DNA of 12,700 bases, taken from positions 1 to 12,700 of the forward strand of contig JAJZGH010000135.1 in the NCBI GenBank assembly GCA_021798635.1, written 5' to 3'. The notes beneath the pieces are model-generated. The model was not told where the DNA came from. It worked only from the letters and a program-made list of their open reading frames with translations, and searched no databases. Every line of letters starts with the position of its first letter. Positions within the stretch are counted from its first letter, which is position 1. Shown piece by piece: positions 1-7,727 of the stretch. The position numbers and the translations under genes were made by a program. This stretch comes from Planctomycetota bacterium (GTDB lineage: Bacteria > Planctomycetota > Phycisphaerae > WQYP01).

Positions 1-1074
1 GCCTGCCCCTGCGCCTTGGGGTTGGCCACGCCCATGTCTATCATGGTGGGTGTCGGCCGGGCAGCCCAGGCCGGTGTGCTGATAAAAAACGCGGATGTTC
101 TCGAACGCCTGGAAAAAATTGACACCGTCGCCCTGGATAAAACCGGCACGCTTACGCAGGGGCGTCCGAAGGTGGTAATGCTTCAGCCACAGCCGGGCGT
201 TTCGGCTGATGATTTACTTCAATGGGCCGCGTCGATGGAGCGGGCCAGCGAGCATCCTCTTGCGGTCGCGATTATTTCCGCCGCCCGGGAGCATCACCTT
301 CCGTTGCTGCCGGTTCAGCAATTCCAGTCCATCAGCGGAAAGGGCGTGAGCGCGGAAATCAATGGCCGCCGCGTGGCCATTGGCAACTCGGCCCTGATGC
401 GGCAACTGCAGATTACCATTGACTCTGTACCTCAATCCGACGAAGCTCGGCGCAGCATCGGGCAGACGATTATGTATGTGGCGGCAGACGGAAAATTGAT
501 GGGTCTGCTGGGTACAGAAGATCCTCTGCGTTCCGGCGCGGCGGAAATGGTTAAGCTGATCAAGTCTCTGGGATTGTCGGTGGTTATGATTACCGGCGAT
601 AACCAGGCTTCGGCCACCGCTGTTGCCCGGCGACTTGGCATTGACACCGTTGAAGCCAATACGCTGCCGCAGGAAAAAGCCGAGGTGGTGCGCCGCCTGC
701 AAAGTCAGGGACGAAAAGTCGCTCTGGCGGGCGATGGCATTAATGATGCCCCGGCTCTGGCGCAGGCGGATGTGGGAATTGCCATGGGCACGGGAACGGA
801 TTCCGCCATTGCCAGTGCGGGGGTGACATTGCTGCATGGAGATTTGGCGGGCATTCTCCAGGCGCGGCACGTCAGCATTGCGACGATGCGGAATATTCGC
901 CAGAATCTGTTATGGGCGTTCGGTTATAACATTCTGGGAATACCAATTGCCGCGGGTATTTTATATCCCTGGTTTGGCATTCTGTTAAGCCCCATGATAG
1001 CCGCGGCCGCAATGAGCTTCAGCAGCGTATCGGTTATTGCCAACTCACTGCGCCTGCGAAATCTGAAAGTATAA
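1..1074 (+). CDS. copA: Cu+-exporting P1B-type ATPase, C-terminal part (5' truncated by window edge)
   Basis: This is an integral membrane pump that uses ATP to move Cu+ (or Ag+) out of the cytoplasm. The frame is open from base 1, so 357 residues are visible; relatives of roughly 750-830 residues imply that more than half is missing, including any N-terminal metal-binding domain. Seen in the visible fragment: the intramembrane CPC metal site at residues 2-4, the phosphorylation motif DKTGT at 46-50 (phospho-Asp 46), the SEHP motif at 83-86 of the nucleotide-binding domain, TGDN at 198-201 and the hinge GDGINDAP from 244. Two closing membrane helices carry YN (309-310) and MSFSS (338-342). 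CPC, YN and MxxSS together are the known Cu+ (P1B-1) signature. The TTG at 16 is in frame but lies inside the CPC helix, so it is not the start. The gene has no evident functional link to the downstream sugar genes. Confidence 0.95.
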   Translation, partial: ACPCALGLATPMSIMVGVGRAAQAGVLIKNADVLERLEKIDTVALDKTGTLTQGRPKVVMLQPQPGVSADDLLQWAASMERASEHPLAVAIISAAREHHLPLLPVQQFQSISGKGVSAEINGRRVAIGNSALMRQLQITIDSVPQSDEARRSIGQTIMYVAADGKLMGLLGTEDPLRSGAAEMVKLIKSLGLSVVMITGDNQASATAVARRLGIDTVEANTLPQEKAEVVRRLQSQGRKVALAGDGINDAPALAQADVGIAMGTGTDSAIASAGVTLLHGDLAGILQARHVSIATMRNIRQNLLWAFGYNILGIPIAAGILYPWFGILLSPMIAAAAMSFSSVSVIANSLRLRNLKV

Positions 1075-1441
1075 TGAGGCCCCGGTGTCCCGGTTGGATG
1101 CGAAAATGCTGTTGTAATCAGGGCGGACCTCGGATTTAGTTTTGCGCTACTGGTAAAAACTTTTGCGCTGTACGTAGTGGCGGAAGCTCCATCGGATTGT
1201 AGACTTAGGGGGCCATTACTCGGACAGGCTCCTAGTGGATTACCGGTTGCGGGCGGACAATAGGAGAAGTTGATAACATTCGCGGAATGCGGGCAGATCT
1301 GCACGTTGTTAAAACGCCGGCGCTCCTCGCCATTACCGCCGTTGGGCGGCGGAAATTTTCGGGTTATCAGCATGGTTCTGTCGATGAAATTGCAGGACTG
1401 TGGATTTCAGGATCACAACACGATTATAACGGACAGGTAAT
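1075..1441. other. Intergenic gap between copA and the GH31 gene, no convincing gene
   Basis: This is 367 bp with no coding frame that looks like a protein. The longest minus-strand frame runs back through the copA 3' end and is low-complexity. The stretch holds a twin TTTTGCGCT repeat (listed separately), a perfect 10-bp palindrome GCAGATCTGC at 1293-1302, and a short hairpin CCGCC/GGCGG at 1336-1349 with a 4-nt loop and no clear T-tract. The promoter of the GH31 unit should lie here. An AT-rich GATTATAAC precedes the gene at about 1422-1430, but I cannot place a convincing -35 box with correct spacing. The only Shine-Dalgarno candidate, AGG at 1435-1437, is weak and 4 nt from the ATG. Confidence 0.6.
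1140..1169. repeat. Twin TTTTGCGCT direct repeat, 21-bp period
   Basis: The nonamer TTTTGCGCT occurs at 1140-1148 and again at 1161-1169, exactly 21 bp apart. The phase matches that of the TTYTGCAC pair near 7690-7718 on the other strand. Tandem short repeats near the ends are known for some insertion-sequence families, notably IS21. A solo IS end or a two-site operator are both possible. No transposase gene is nearby. Confidence 0.4.
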
Positions 1442-3859
1442 ATGAAATTCAGACATGGTGCATGGCGATGGCGGCCGGAGGTAAGCCCATCGGTGGCCAG
1501 GCGACTTTACCGCCATAGCATTGAAAAAAATGCCGTTCGTATCTGGAGCTTGGATCATTCCGGGACGGAAGGGGCCGATCGGTTTGAAGGAACGATTCTG
1601 GAATTATGCTTTTCCTCACCCATGCCCGATGTGGTACGCGTGCAAATTCATCATCACAAACCCTCTGCTGTGCAGCCTGCGGGATTTGATCTGGATTATC
1701 GGGCCGTCAGCTCAAGTTGGACGGTGGAGGATCAATCGGCGGCAATTATTTTAACCACCGGTAACCTGACGGTTCGTATCGAAAAAAATACCTGGGCCGT
1801 GAGCTTTCTGGATTCGCACGGCAATGTCGTGACGCAAGCCGGCCCGGAAAGCGTGGCTTACATGCAGGTTCAGTCTTCGGGCGCGTTTATGATGCAGCGG
1901 CTGAGCATGGCGGTAGGGGAGTGCATTTATGCCTTGGGAGAACGCTTCGGCCCGCTGGTAAAAAACGGGCAGAACGTGATCATCTGGAATGAGGACGGCG
2001 GTACGGCCAGTGACCTGGCTTATAAAAATATACCTTTTTATCTCTCGAGCCGGGGCTATGGCGTACTGGTAAATTCACCGGGGAAAGTGGATTTTGAAAT
2101 TGGCACCGAGCGCGTGACGCAAATGCAATTCAGCGTTCCCGGAGAATCCCTGGATTATTATCTGTTCCATGGGCCGGACCTGAAAGCCGTTTTAAGTAAA
2201 TACACGCTGTTAAGCGGACGTCCGGCGGTGCCGCCCGCATGGTCATTTGGCTTATGGCTTAGTACCTCGTTTACCACGCGGTATGATGAAAAAACCGTGA
2301 TGGAATTTGTCGATGGCATGGCCCAGCGCGGCATTCCATTGAGTGTATTTCATTTTGACTGTTTCTGGATGAAAGAGCGGCAATGGTGCGATTTTCAGTG
2401 GGATCGCACGGCATTTCCCGATCCGGAAGGGATGCTCACGCGACTGAAAGCCAAAGGCTTAAAAATATGTGTATGGATTAATCCTTACATTTCCCAGCTT
2501 TCGCCCTTGTTTAAAGAGGGGCGGGAAAACAATTATTTCATCCGCACGCAGGACGGCTCGGTATTTCAACGCGACGCCTGGCAGCCCGGAATGGCGCTGG
2601 TCGATTTTACCAATCCCGGTGCGCGGCAATGGTATTGCGGCAAGCTGCAGGCACTGCTGGACATGGGCGTGGACGCCTTCAAAACGGATTTTGGTGAATA
2701 TATTCCGACCGAATCCGTGCAGTATTTTGACGGCTCTGATCCGGAGCTTATGCACAACTATTATAGTTATCTCTATAACAAGTGTGTATTTGAATTGCTG
2801 GAAAAACATCATGGCAACGGCCAGGCACTCGTATTCGGCCGATCGGGCACAACCGGTATTCAAAAATTTCCTGTTTCCTGGGGCGGCGATTGCGAAGCCA
2901 CTTTTGAATCCATGGCGGAGGATCTTCGCGGGGGCTTAAGTTTCTGCATGTCCGGGCCGGCCTTCTGGAGCCATGATATCGGGGGATTCACCGGCAAAGC
3001 GGATGCGGGGTTGTATAAACGCTGGATTGCATTTGGATTATTGTCCACCCATAGCCGCCTGCACGGATCAGAATCGTATCGGGTCCCGTGGCTGTTTGAT
3101 GAAGAATCGGTCGCCGTGATGCGGCATTTTACAGCTTTGAAGAATCGTCTGTTTCCCTATCTTTTTTCCGCTGCGCAGGATGCGGCGGAACATGGCTGGC
3201 CGGTGTTGCGTGCGATGGTATTGGAATACCCGGATGATCCGGCATGTCGGTATTTGGATCGGCAATATATGCTTGGATCATCAATCCTGGTGGCACCGGT
3301 GTTCCGCGACGACGGCATGGCTGAATATTTTCTGCCGGCGGGTCGCTGGACGGATTTATTGACCAACCGGGTGGTGGACGGCGGCGGTTGGCGGCGGGAA
3401 AAAATGAACTTTATGGAGCTGCCGCTATTTGTGAAGGCCAACTCCATTATTCCGATGTCCGGTGAAACGCAGCGGCCGCAGTGGATGGTGGATCAGCCGT
3501 TGACGCTGGATGTATTTGAGGTTGATGCCCCGGCGACGCTGGATGCGCGTGTGGCGGCATCTGACGGAAAATCGGCGGTTTTTAAAGTGCAGCGCCGGGC
3601 CGGCGAAGTGGTGTTTACTTCTGATGGTCACGCCAAAAATATCACTGTTATTTTGCGCCACTGCCGCAGTGTAGCGGACGTGATCAACGGTCAGGAACAG
3701 CGGGAACTTGCGGAAGGTCTGGGCATTCAGTGGAGTAACACCGCTCAACCGCTGATTGTCAGATTTTCCCAACCATCGGATCATCCGAGCCGCCGGCGGG
3801 AGCCGAGCGGCGCTTTGGAATCGGTGCGAGGCGGCAATCCTCAAGGCAGCAAAACCTGA
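1442..3859 (+). CDS. yicI: GH31 alpha-xylosidase, YicI-like
   Basis: A retaining glycosidase predicted to release alpha-1,6-linked xylose from the non-reducing end of xyloglucan oligosaccharides or isoprimeverose. It is 805 residues; E. coli YicI has 772. The catalytic nucleophile is D416 in KTDFGE and the acid/base is D483 in WGGDC. The residues recalled from YicI work as setting xylose specificity all align, with unchanged numbering: F277, C307-F308 in HFDCFWM, W345 in VWINP and K414 just before the nucleophile loop. The block SRLHGSESYRVPW is also typical of the subfamily. There is no signal peptide, so it should act in the cytoplasm after oligosaccharide import. The last 25 or so residues (from about SDHPSRRREP) are a polar tail with no clear family counterpart, possibly read-through after loss of an older stop. 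GH74 follows 74 bp downstream, which fits a shared xyloglucan operon. Confidence 0.93.
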   Translation: MKFRHGAWRWRPEVSPSVARRLYRHSIEKNAVRIWSLDHSGTEGADRFEGTILELCFSSPMPDVVRVQIHHHKPSAVQPAGFDLDYRAVSSSWTVEDQSAAIILTTGNLTVRIEKNTWAVSFLDSHGNVVTQAGPESVAYMQVQSSGAFMMQRLSMAVGECIYALGERFGPLVKNGQNVIIWNEDGGTASDLAYKNIPFYLSSRGYGVLVNSPGKVDFEIGTERVTQMQFSVPGESLDYYLFHGPDLKAVLSKYTLLSGRPAVPPAWSFGLWLSTSFTTRYDEKTVMEFVDGMAQRGIPLSVFHFDCFWMKERQWCDFQWDRTAFPDPEGMLTRLKAKGLKICVWINPYISQLSPLFKEGRENNYFIRTQDGSVFQRDAWQPGMALVDFTNPGARQWYCGKLQALLDMGVDAFKTDFGEYIPTESVQYFDGSDPELMHNYYSYLYNKCVFELLEKHHGNGQALVFGRSGTTGIQKFPVSWGGDCEATFESMAEDLRGGLSFCMSGPAFWSHDIGGFTGKADAGLYKRWIAFGLLSTHSRLHGSESYRVPWLFDEESVAVMRHFTALKNRLFPYLFSAAQDAAEHGWPVLRAMVLEYPDDPACRYLDRQYMLGSSILVAPVFRDDGMAEYFLPAGRWTDLLTNRVVDGGGWRREKMNFMELPLFVKANSIIPMSGETQRPQWMVDQPLTLDVFEVDAPATLDARVAASDGKSAVFKVQRRAGEVVFTSDGHAKNITVILRHCRSVADVINGQEQRELAEGLGIQWSNTAQPLIVRFSQPSDHPSRRREPSGALESVRGGNPQGSKT

Positions 3860-3920
3860 CGACTGGTGCGGCGGTCGCGGCCTCGTTGATTTGATCATGA
3901 CAGGAATTCTCACAACCTTC

Positions 3921-3925
3921 AGGAG
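3921..3925 (+). promoter_or_regulatory. Ribosome binding site of the GH74 gene
   Basis: AGGAG with an 8-nt spacer to the ATG at 3934. This fixes the GH74 start upstream of the twin-arginine leader and suggests the gene is translated independently of GH31. Confidence 0.7.
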
Positions 3926-3933
3926 ACAAAACC

Positions 3934-6213
3934 ATGGCGAAAACCAGAACCGTGTTACGTGATAAATCGGCAATCCGAACCGACAATAACATTTCCCGGC
4001 GACGTGTGCTGGCGGTTGCCACAGTTTTGGCGGCGGGGAAGGCCATGGGCTTGGGTAGCAACGCATCCGTGACCGCAGCGGCAGCGTCCGCTGGCGGGAC
4101 ACCACGATCAACGCCCTATCGTTGGACGAATGTGGCTATTCACGGCGGCGGCTTTGTCGTAGGTATTATTCCCCATCCCACGGTGCAGGGACTGATTTAT
4201 GCGCGTACGGATGTGGGCGGGGCATATCGTCTGGACCCCGGTACTGATCGCTGGACGCCCATTACCGACTGGGTGGGCGGCCCGGATTGGTATCTTTCCG
4301 GGATCGAAAGCCTTGCCGTTGATGCAACGGATGCAAAGCGCGTGTACATCGCTGCGGGGATGTATAGCCAGCCGTGGGCAAAAACCGGTGCCATTTTGCG
4401 TTCAACGGATCGGGGACAAACGTGGCAAAAAACCAATTTGCCCATCAAACTCGGTGGAAATGAAGCGGGCCGATTTAATGGGGAGCGTTTGGCGGTGGAT
4501 CCCAACGCACCAGCCACACTGTTTTTCGGTTCCCGGCACAATGGCCTGTGGAAAAGTCTGGACCATGGCGAATCCTGGCATCAGGTAAAAAGTTTTCCCC
4601 TTCCGCGGGATACCGGCGGGGTCGGTACGGTTTTTGTTGTTTATGACGTGCGCAGCGGTAAGCGGGGCCAACCCACGCCGATCATTTATGCCGGCGCATC
4701 CACTGCGCACGGCGGAATGTACCGCAGTACCGATGCCGGAGCCACGTGGCATAAACTCGCTCATCAGCCGTTGGGCCTGCGACCTAATCATGCCGCACTG
4801 GCAGCGGATGGATCACTTTACATCAGTTACGGTAAACAACCCGGCCCGAATTCCATGACCGATGGCGCCGTATGGAAATTTAACACTCATGATGGGACAT
4901 GGACAGATATTACACCGTTATCCCCAAAAAAAGATCGCCGCAGTTTTGGTTACGGAACAGTTATCATTGATGTCAACAATCCCGGCACGGTGATGGCCGG
5001 GACGTTTTGCCGCTGGAATGGCGGCGATATCATTTTCCGTTCCACCGATGGCGGCAAACAGTGGACACCCATAAGTCCCAATCATGGCGGCATCTGGTCC
5101 GTAGAATCCGCCCCCTGGCTGAATTTTCATTCGCCGCATCCGATGGTCATGAACTGGATCGGCTCTTTGCAATTGGATCCCCATAATTCCAATCGCGCGC
5201 TTTACACCACGGGGTGGGGCATATTTGAAACCATGGATGTGATGGCGGCGGATTCCGGCGGGCCAACCCATTGGAAATTTTATTGCGACGGCTTTGAGGA
5301 AACGGTGGTCACAGATTTAATCAGTCCGCCCGCTGGTGCGCATCTGATCAGCACGGTGGGGGATATTGACGGCTTCAAGCATGACGATTTGCGGATTTCG
5401 CCTCCCGGCGGCATGTTGAATCCGAATTACGGCAACAACACCGGCATTGATTTTGCCGCCCATGTGCCATCATTTATGGTACGCGTGTTTGGCGGACGGC
5501 CGGTGAATGGGGCCTATTCCACCGACGGCGGAAGCAGTTGGACGCCATTCCGGCGTGCTCCGCGGCACAGCATGTACGGACGAATTGCTGTTTCACCGGA
5601 CGCTAAGACCATTGTCTGGACTGCCGCATCGGGACCCTGGAGTGGCCCGAGTCGGGCGGCGCATGTCACGCATGATCGTGGTGAATCCTGGAAAGCATGT
5701 CGCGGTTTAAAGCCAGGATGGCAAGTTATTTCTGATCGCGTTAATCCGCAACACTTTTACGCCTTCAGTCCGCAGCAGGGACATATTTATATAAGTTCGG
5801 ATTCGGGCAATTCCTTTCATCGCATGAAGCGGCAGTTGCCGCGCGGTGGCGCAGCCCTTCGCAGTGCCCCTGGACAGGCCGGCGATCTATGGTTGGCGTC
5901 CTCACATGGACTGTACTATTGCAGAACTGCAGGTTCCGAGGTGTCACGAATTTCTAATATCGACTCCGCGAATCAGGTGGGCTTTGGCCGGGCGGCACCG
6001 GGATTAAGTTATCCGGCGATATTTATTGCCGGCACGGTGAATGGCGTTTATGGCATCTACCGTTCGGATGATACGGGTGCCACATGGACACGTATTAATG
6101 ATTATCAACATCAATTCTTCACCATCGACGCCATCACGGGTGATCCCCGAATTTATGGCCGCGTATATCTGGGCACCAGCGGTCGCGGGATTATTTACGG
6201 GGATCGGGTGTAG
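3934..6213 (+). CDS. GH74 xyloglucanase, Tat-exported
   Basis: An inverting glucanase that cuts the beta-1,4-glucan backbone of xyloglucan. It is 759 residues: a leader of about 50 plus roughly 700 that fit the two seven-bladed beta-propellers of the family. The N-terminus has SRRRVLA followed by a hydrophobic run and an Ala-rich region, a twin-arginine signal. The opening block, about residues 63-110 (RWTNVAIHGGGFVVGI, then YARTDVGGAYR), is diagnostic of GH74. The likely catalytic aspartates are D93 in ARTDVGG and D477 in the GDIDGFKHDDL block; the second assignment is from family memory. At least eight Asp-box (BNR) repeats are visible, such as STDRGQTW, SLDHGESW, STDAGATW, STDGGKQW, STDGGSSW, THDRGESW, SSDSGNSF and SDDTGATW, which cap propeller blades. 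No dockerin or binding module follows. Whether it cuts endo or exo cannot be read here. It lies downstream of the alpha-xylosidase on the same strand, consistent with one pathway. Confidence 0.93.
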   Translation: MAKTRTVLRDKSAIRTDNNISRRRVLAVATVLAAGKAMGLGSNASVTAAAASAGGTPRSTPYRWTNVAIHGGGFVVGIIPHPTVQGLIYARTDVGGAYRLDPGTDRWTPITDWVGGPDWYLSGIESLAVDATDAKRVYIAAGMYSQPWAKTGAILRSTDRGQTWQKTNLPIKLGGNEAGRFNGERLAVDPNAPATLFFGSRHNGLWKSLDHGESWHQVKSFPLPRDTGGVGTVFVVYDVRSGKRGQPTPIIYAGASTAHGGMYRSTDAGATWHKLAHQPLGLRPNHAALAADGSLYISYGKQPGPNSMTDGAVWKFNTHDGTWTDITPLSPKKDRRSFGYGTVIIDVNNPGTVMAGTFCRWNGGDIIFRSTDGGKQWTPISPNHGGIWSVESAPWLNFHSPHPMVMNWIGSLQLDPHNSNRALYTTGWGIFETMDVMAADSGGPTHWKFYCDGFEETVVTDLISPPAGAHLISTVGDIDGFKHDDLRISPPGGMLNPNYGNNTGIDFAAHVPSFMVRVFGGRPVNGAYSTDGGSSWTPFRRAPRHSMYGRIAVSPDAKTIVWTAASGPWSGPSRAAHVTHDRGESWKACRGLKPGWQVISDRVNPQHFYAFSPQQGHIYISSDSGNSFHRMKRQLPRGGAALRSAPGQAGDLWLASSHGLYYCRTAGSEVSRISNIDSANQVGFGRAAPGLSYPAIFIAGTVNGVYGIYRSDDTGATWTRINDYQHQFFTIDAITGDPRIYGRVYLGTSGRGIIYGDRV

Positions 6214-6219
6214 GATCGA

Positions 6220-6232
6220 GCGGCTGGGCCGC
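6220..6232 (+). terminator. Weak hairpin after the GH74 stop, possible terminator
   Basis: GCGGC (6220-6224), loop TGG, GCCGC (6228-6232), starting 6 nt after the stop codon. There is no T-tract, so it is only a weak candidate for the end of the GH31-GH74 transcript. Confidence 0.25.
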
Positions 6233-6241
6233 CCATAGGGA

Positions 6242-6313
6242 TATAGCAATTTATAGCGTTTTATAACCATGTATAGCGGTTTTCTTGTATAAATGGATAT
6301 AACTTGCTATAAA
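6242..6313. repeat. 10-bp-phased TATAR array (7 units) upstream of the AAA ATPase gene
   Basis: Seven TATA hexamers start at 6242 (TATAGC), 6252 (TATAGC), 6262 (TATAAC), 6272 (TATAGC), 6288 (TATAAA), 6298 (TATAAC) and 6308 (TATAAA). The first four and the last three are each exactly 10 bp apart, with a 16-bp step between the groups. The outer ends also form an 8-bp inverted repeat, TATAGCAA (6242-6249) against TTGCTATA (6304-6311). The array is strikingly AT-rich against its surroundings and ends 7 nt before the ATG at 6321. It must include or overlap the promoter of that gene; several units resemble a -10 box. It could be a multi-site operator, an iteron-like binding array or intrinsically curved DNA. 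Confidence 0.8.
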
Positions 6314-6320
6314 TGAGGCT

Positions 6321-7505
6321 ATGGATCCGATCAAAAATCCATTTTCGCCAGGCGCGGGTTCCCCTCCCCCTGAATTAGTGGGACGGGACGGTGTTATTGA
6401 GCAGGCTCGTATTTTGCTTGGGCGCGTTAAGCAGCGACGCTCCGAGAAGAGTATGCTGCTGACTGGACTGCGCGGGGTTGGAAAGACGGTGTTGCTCAAT
6501 GAAATTGAGCACATGGCGGAGAAGCAGGATTATCAAACCGTTTCCCTGGAAGCCCATGAAGAAAAGCCATTGGCATCTCTCATCGCCTTGCCGCTTCGAG
6601 AAATGCTTTACAAGCTGGATCGGAGAGCGGGAACCAGTGATAAAGTGAAACGCGCTCTCATGGTATTACGCGGCTTTCTCGGCGCAATTAAGCTATCAGT
6701 CCATAATATGACAATCGAGTGGGATATTGACCCGGAAAAAGGCACAGCGGACAGCGGCGATCTGGAAATTGACCTGCCCGCACTATTCGTGGCCGTGGCA
6801 GAAGCGGCTGCGGATCGGCATAGCGCCCTGGCAATTTTTATCGACGAAGTTCAATATTTCAGCGGCAAGGAACTTGGCTCGCTGATTATGGCTCTGCACA
6901 AGATTCAGCAGCGGCAACTTCCCCTTGTGCTTGTAGGGGCGGGGCTCCCCGTGTTGCCGCGGTTGGCCGGGAATTCAAAATCCTACGCAGAGCGGCTATT
7001 GAGTTTTCCGGACATCGGCGCGCTGTCGGAACTTGATGCGTCAAGGGCCCTTAGCGATCCCGCGAAATCCGTCGGAGTTGACTTTGAACCGGCCGCCTTA
7101 ACGGAGATTTTTCATCTGACGAAAGGATTTCCATACTTCGTGCAGGAATGGGGGTACCAAGCCTGGAATATCGCCGATTCAAAAATCATTACCAGGCGCG
7201 TCGTGCAGCGCGCTACCGACCTCGTGATTCCAAGGCTTGACGAAAATTTCTTCCGCGTCCGTTACGAGCGGCTGACGCCCGCGGAGAAAACATATCTCCG
7301 AGCCATGGCCGAGCTCGATTCGGACGCTCGGCGTACCAGCGACATTGCTGAAAAACTTCATGTAAAGGTTACCAGCCGCGGGCCTGTGCGCGGCAACCTG
7401 ATAAAAAAGGGGATGATCTACAGCCCCGCACATGGAGATATGGCCTTCACCGTTCCGCTTTTTGACGAATTTATGAAGAGGGCCATACCAAAGTTTAAAT
7501 CATAG
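6321..7505 (+). CDS. AAA ATPase, ORC1/STAND-like, with C-terminal winged-helix-like region
   Basis: A 394-residue P-loop ATPase of unknown cellular role. The N-terminus (PFSPGAGSPPPELVGRD) leads into an AAA_16-type domain with Walker A GLRGVGKT (residues 49-56) and Walker B AIFIDEVQ (D175, E176). A LVGAGLP strand near 203-209 fits a sensor region, and a lid region follows to about 310. The C-terminal part, about 310-394 (LTPAEKTYL onward), looks like a winged helix. Relatives are usually annotated only as ATP-binding proteins and are widespread in bacteria and archaea. It is not the IS21 helper IstB, which is shorter (about 250 residues). It has no partner gene in operon and no link to sugar metabolism. 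The ATG at 6321 has GAGG only 2 nt upstream, too close for a normal Shine-Dalgarno site, so translation may be leaderless or inefficient. The phased TATA array sits immediately upstream. Confidence 0.85.
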   Translation: MDPIKNPFSPGAGSPPPELVGRDGVIEQARILLGRVKQRRSEKSMLLTGLRGVGKTVLLNEIEHMAEKQDYQTVSLEAHEEKPLASLIALPLREMLYKLDRRAGTSDKVKRALMVLRGFLGAIKLSVHNMTIEWDIDPEKGTADSGDLEIDLPALFVAVAEAAADRHSALAIFIDEVQYFSGKELGSLIMALHKIQQRQLPLVLVGAGLPVLPRLAGNSKSYAERLLSFPDIGALSELDASRALSDPAKSVGVDFEPAALTEIFHLTKGFPYFVQEWGYQAWNIADSKIITRRVVQRATDLVIPRLDENFFRVRYERLTPAEKTYLRAMAELDSDARRTSDIAEKLHVKVTSRGPVRGNLIKKGMIYSPAHGDMAFTVPLFDEFMKRAIPKFKS

Positions 7506-7555
7506 TGTGCGTGCGGCCGTGTCTTGATGACGTTCGGCGCACTGCCCCAGTATCC

Positions 7556-7669
7556 CTATGGCTGGTGGCGCGGATCCCATTGGTCCCGTCCCCCGAGGAT
7601 GTTCTCAACGGTATACGCCTTGGCCTGCTGATCAGTCAACTGGTGCGCCCATTTGACGCGTGCCTTGTT
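7556..7669 (-). pseudogene. Remnant of a pectinesterase C-terminus
   Basis: Reading the minus strand from about 7669 to the TAG at 7558-7556 gives 37 residues. They include RVKWAHQLT, AYTVENILGG and QWDPRHQP before the stop, which resemble the C-terminal end of bacterial pectinesterases (carbohydrate esterase family 8) from pectin loci. Upstream of the Asn-Lys at 7669-7664 the similarity ends abruptly in TTTTGCA repeats, and a stop is met in the same frame at 7744-7742. Some 300 N-terminal residues, including the catalytic ones, are therefore absent. The fragment cannot be functional. It suggests that a pectinesterase gene once faced the other way beside the GH28 gene. The family call is from pattern memory and not from an alignment. 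Confidence 0.6.
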
Positions 7670-7727
7670 AATTTTGCAACACTGTACTTGTGCAAAATTA
7701 CGCGAAACTTGTGCAGAATTGGACACA
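7669..7727. mobile_element. Possible insertion-sequence end remnant (multiple TTYTGCAC repeats)
   Basis: A perfect 10-bp inverted repeat, TAATTTTGCA (7669-7678) and TGCAAAATTA (7691-7700), overlaps a direct repeat: CTTGTGCAAAATT at 7687-7699 and CTTGTGCAGAATT at 7708-7720, 21 bp apart with one mismatch. Multiple copies of a short motif just inside a terminus are a known trait of IS21-family ends, and the minus strand from 7727 reads TGTGTCCAATTCTGCAC, starting with the TG expected there. The repeat block begins exactly where the pectinesterase remnant stops. No transposase gene remains. An operator cluster is the main alternative. Confidence 0.4.

Noticed and set aside
214..870. 218-codon minus-strand frame opposite copA
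   Set aside because: Lies across the DKTGT-GDGIND core of the ATPase; no independent protein features.
1336..1349. CCGCC/GGCGG hairpin as a terminator for copA
   Set aside because: It is over 260 bp past the stop, has a 5-bp stem only, and lacks a proper T-tract.
924..1373. 149-codon minus-strand frame across the copA end and the gap
   Set aside because: Antisense to conserved ATPase sequence for a third of its length, with no recognisable motif and odd composition; a shadow frame.
6242..6313. Phased TATA array as a CRISPR array
   Set aside because: Units are hexamers at 10-bp spacing; there are no 23-40 bp repeats, no spacers and no cas genes.
6321..7505. AAA ATPase as IstB, the IS21 transposition helper
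   Set aside because: It is too long, has an N-terminal PFxPG-type entry and a winged-helix-like C-terminus instead of the IstB layout, and no istA is adjacent.
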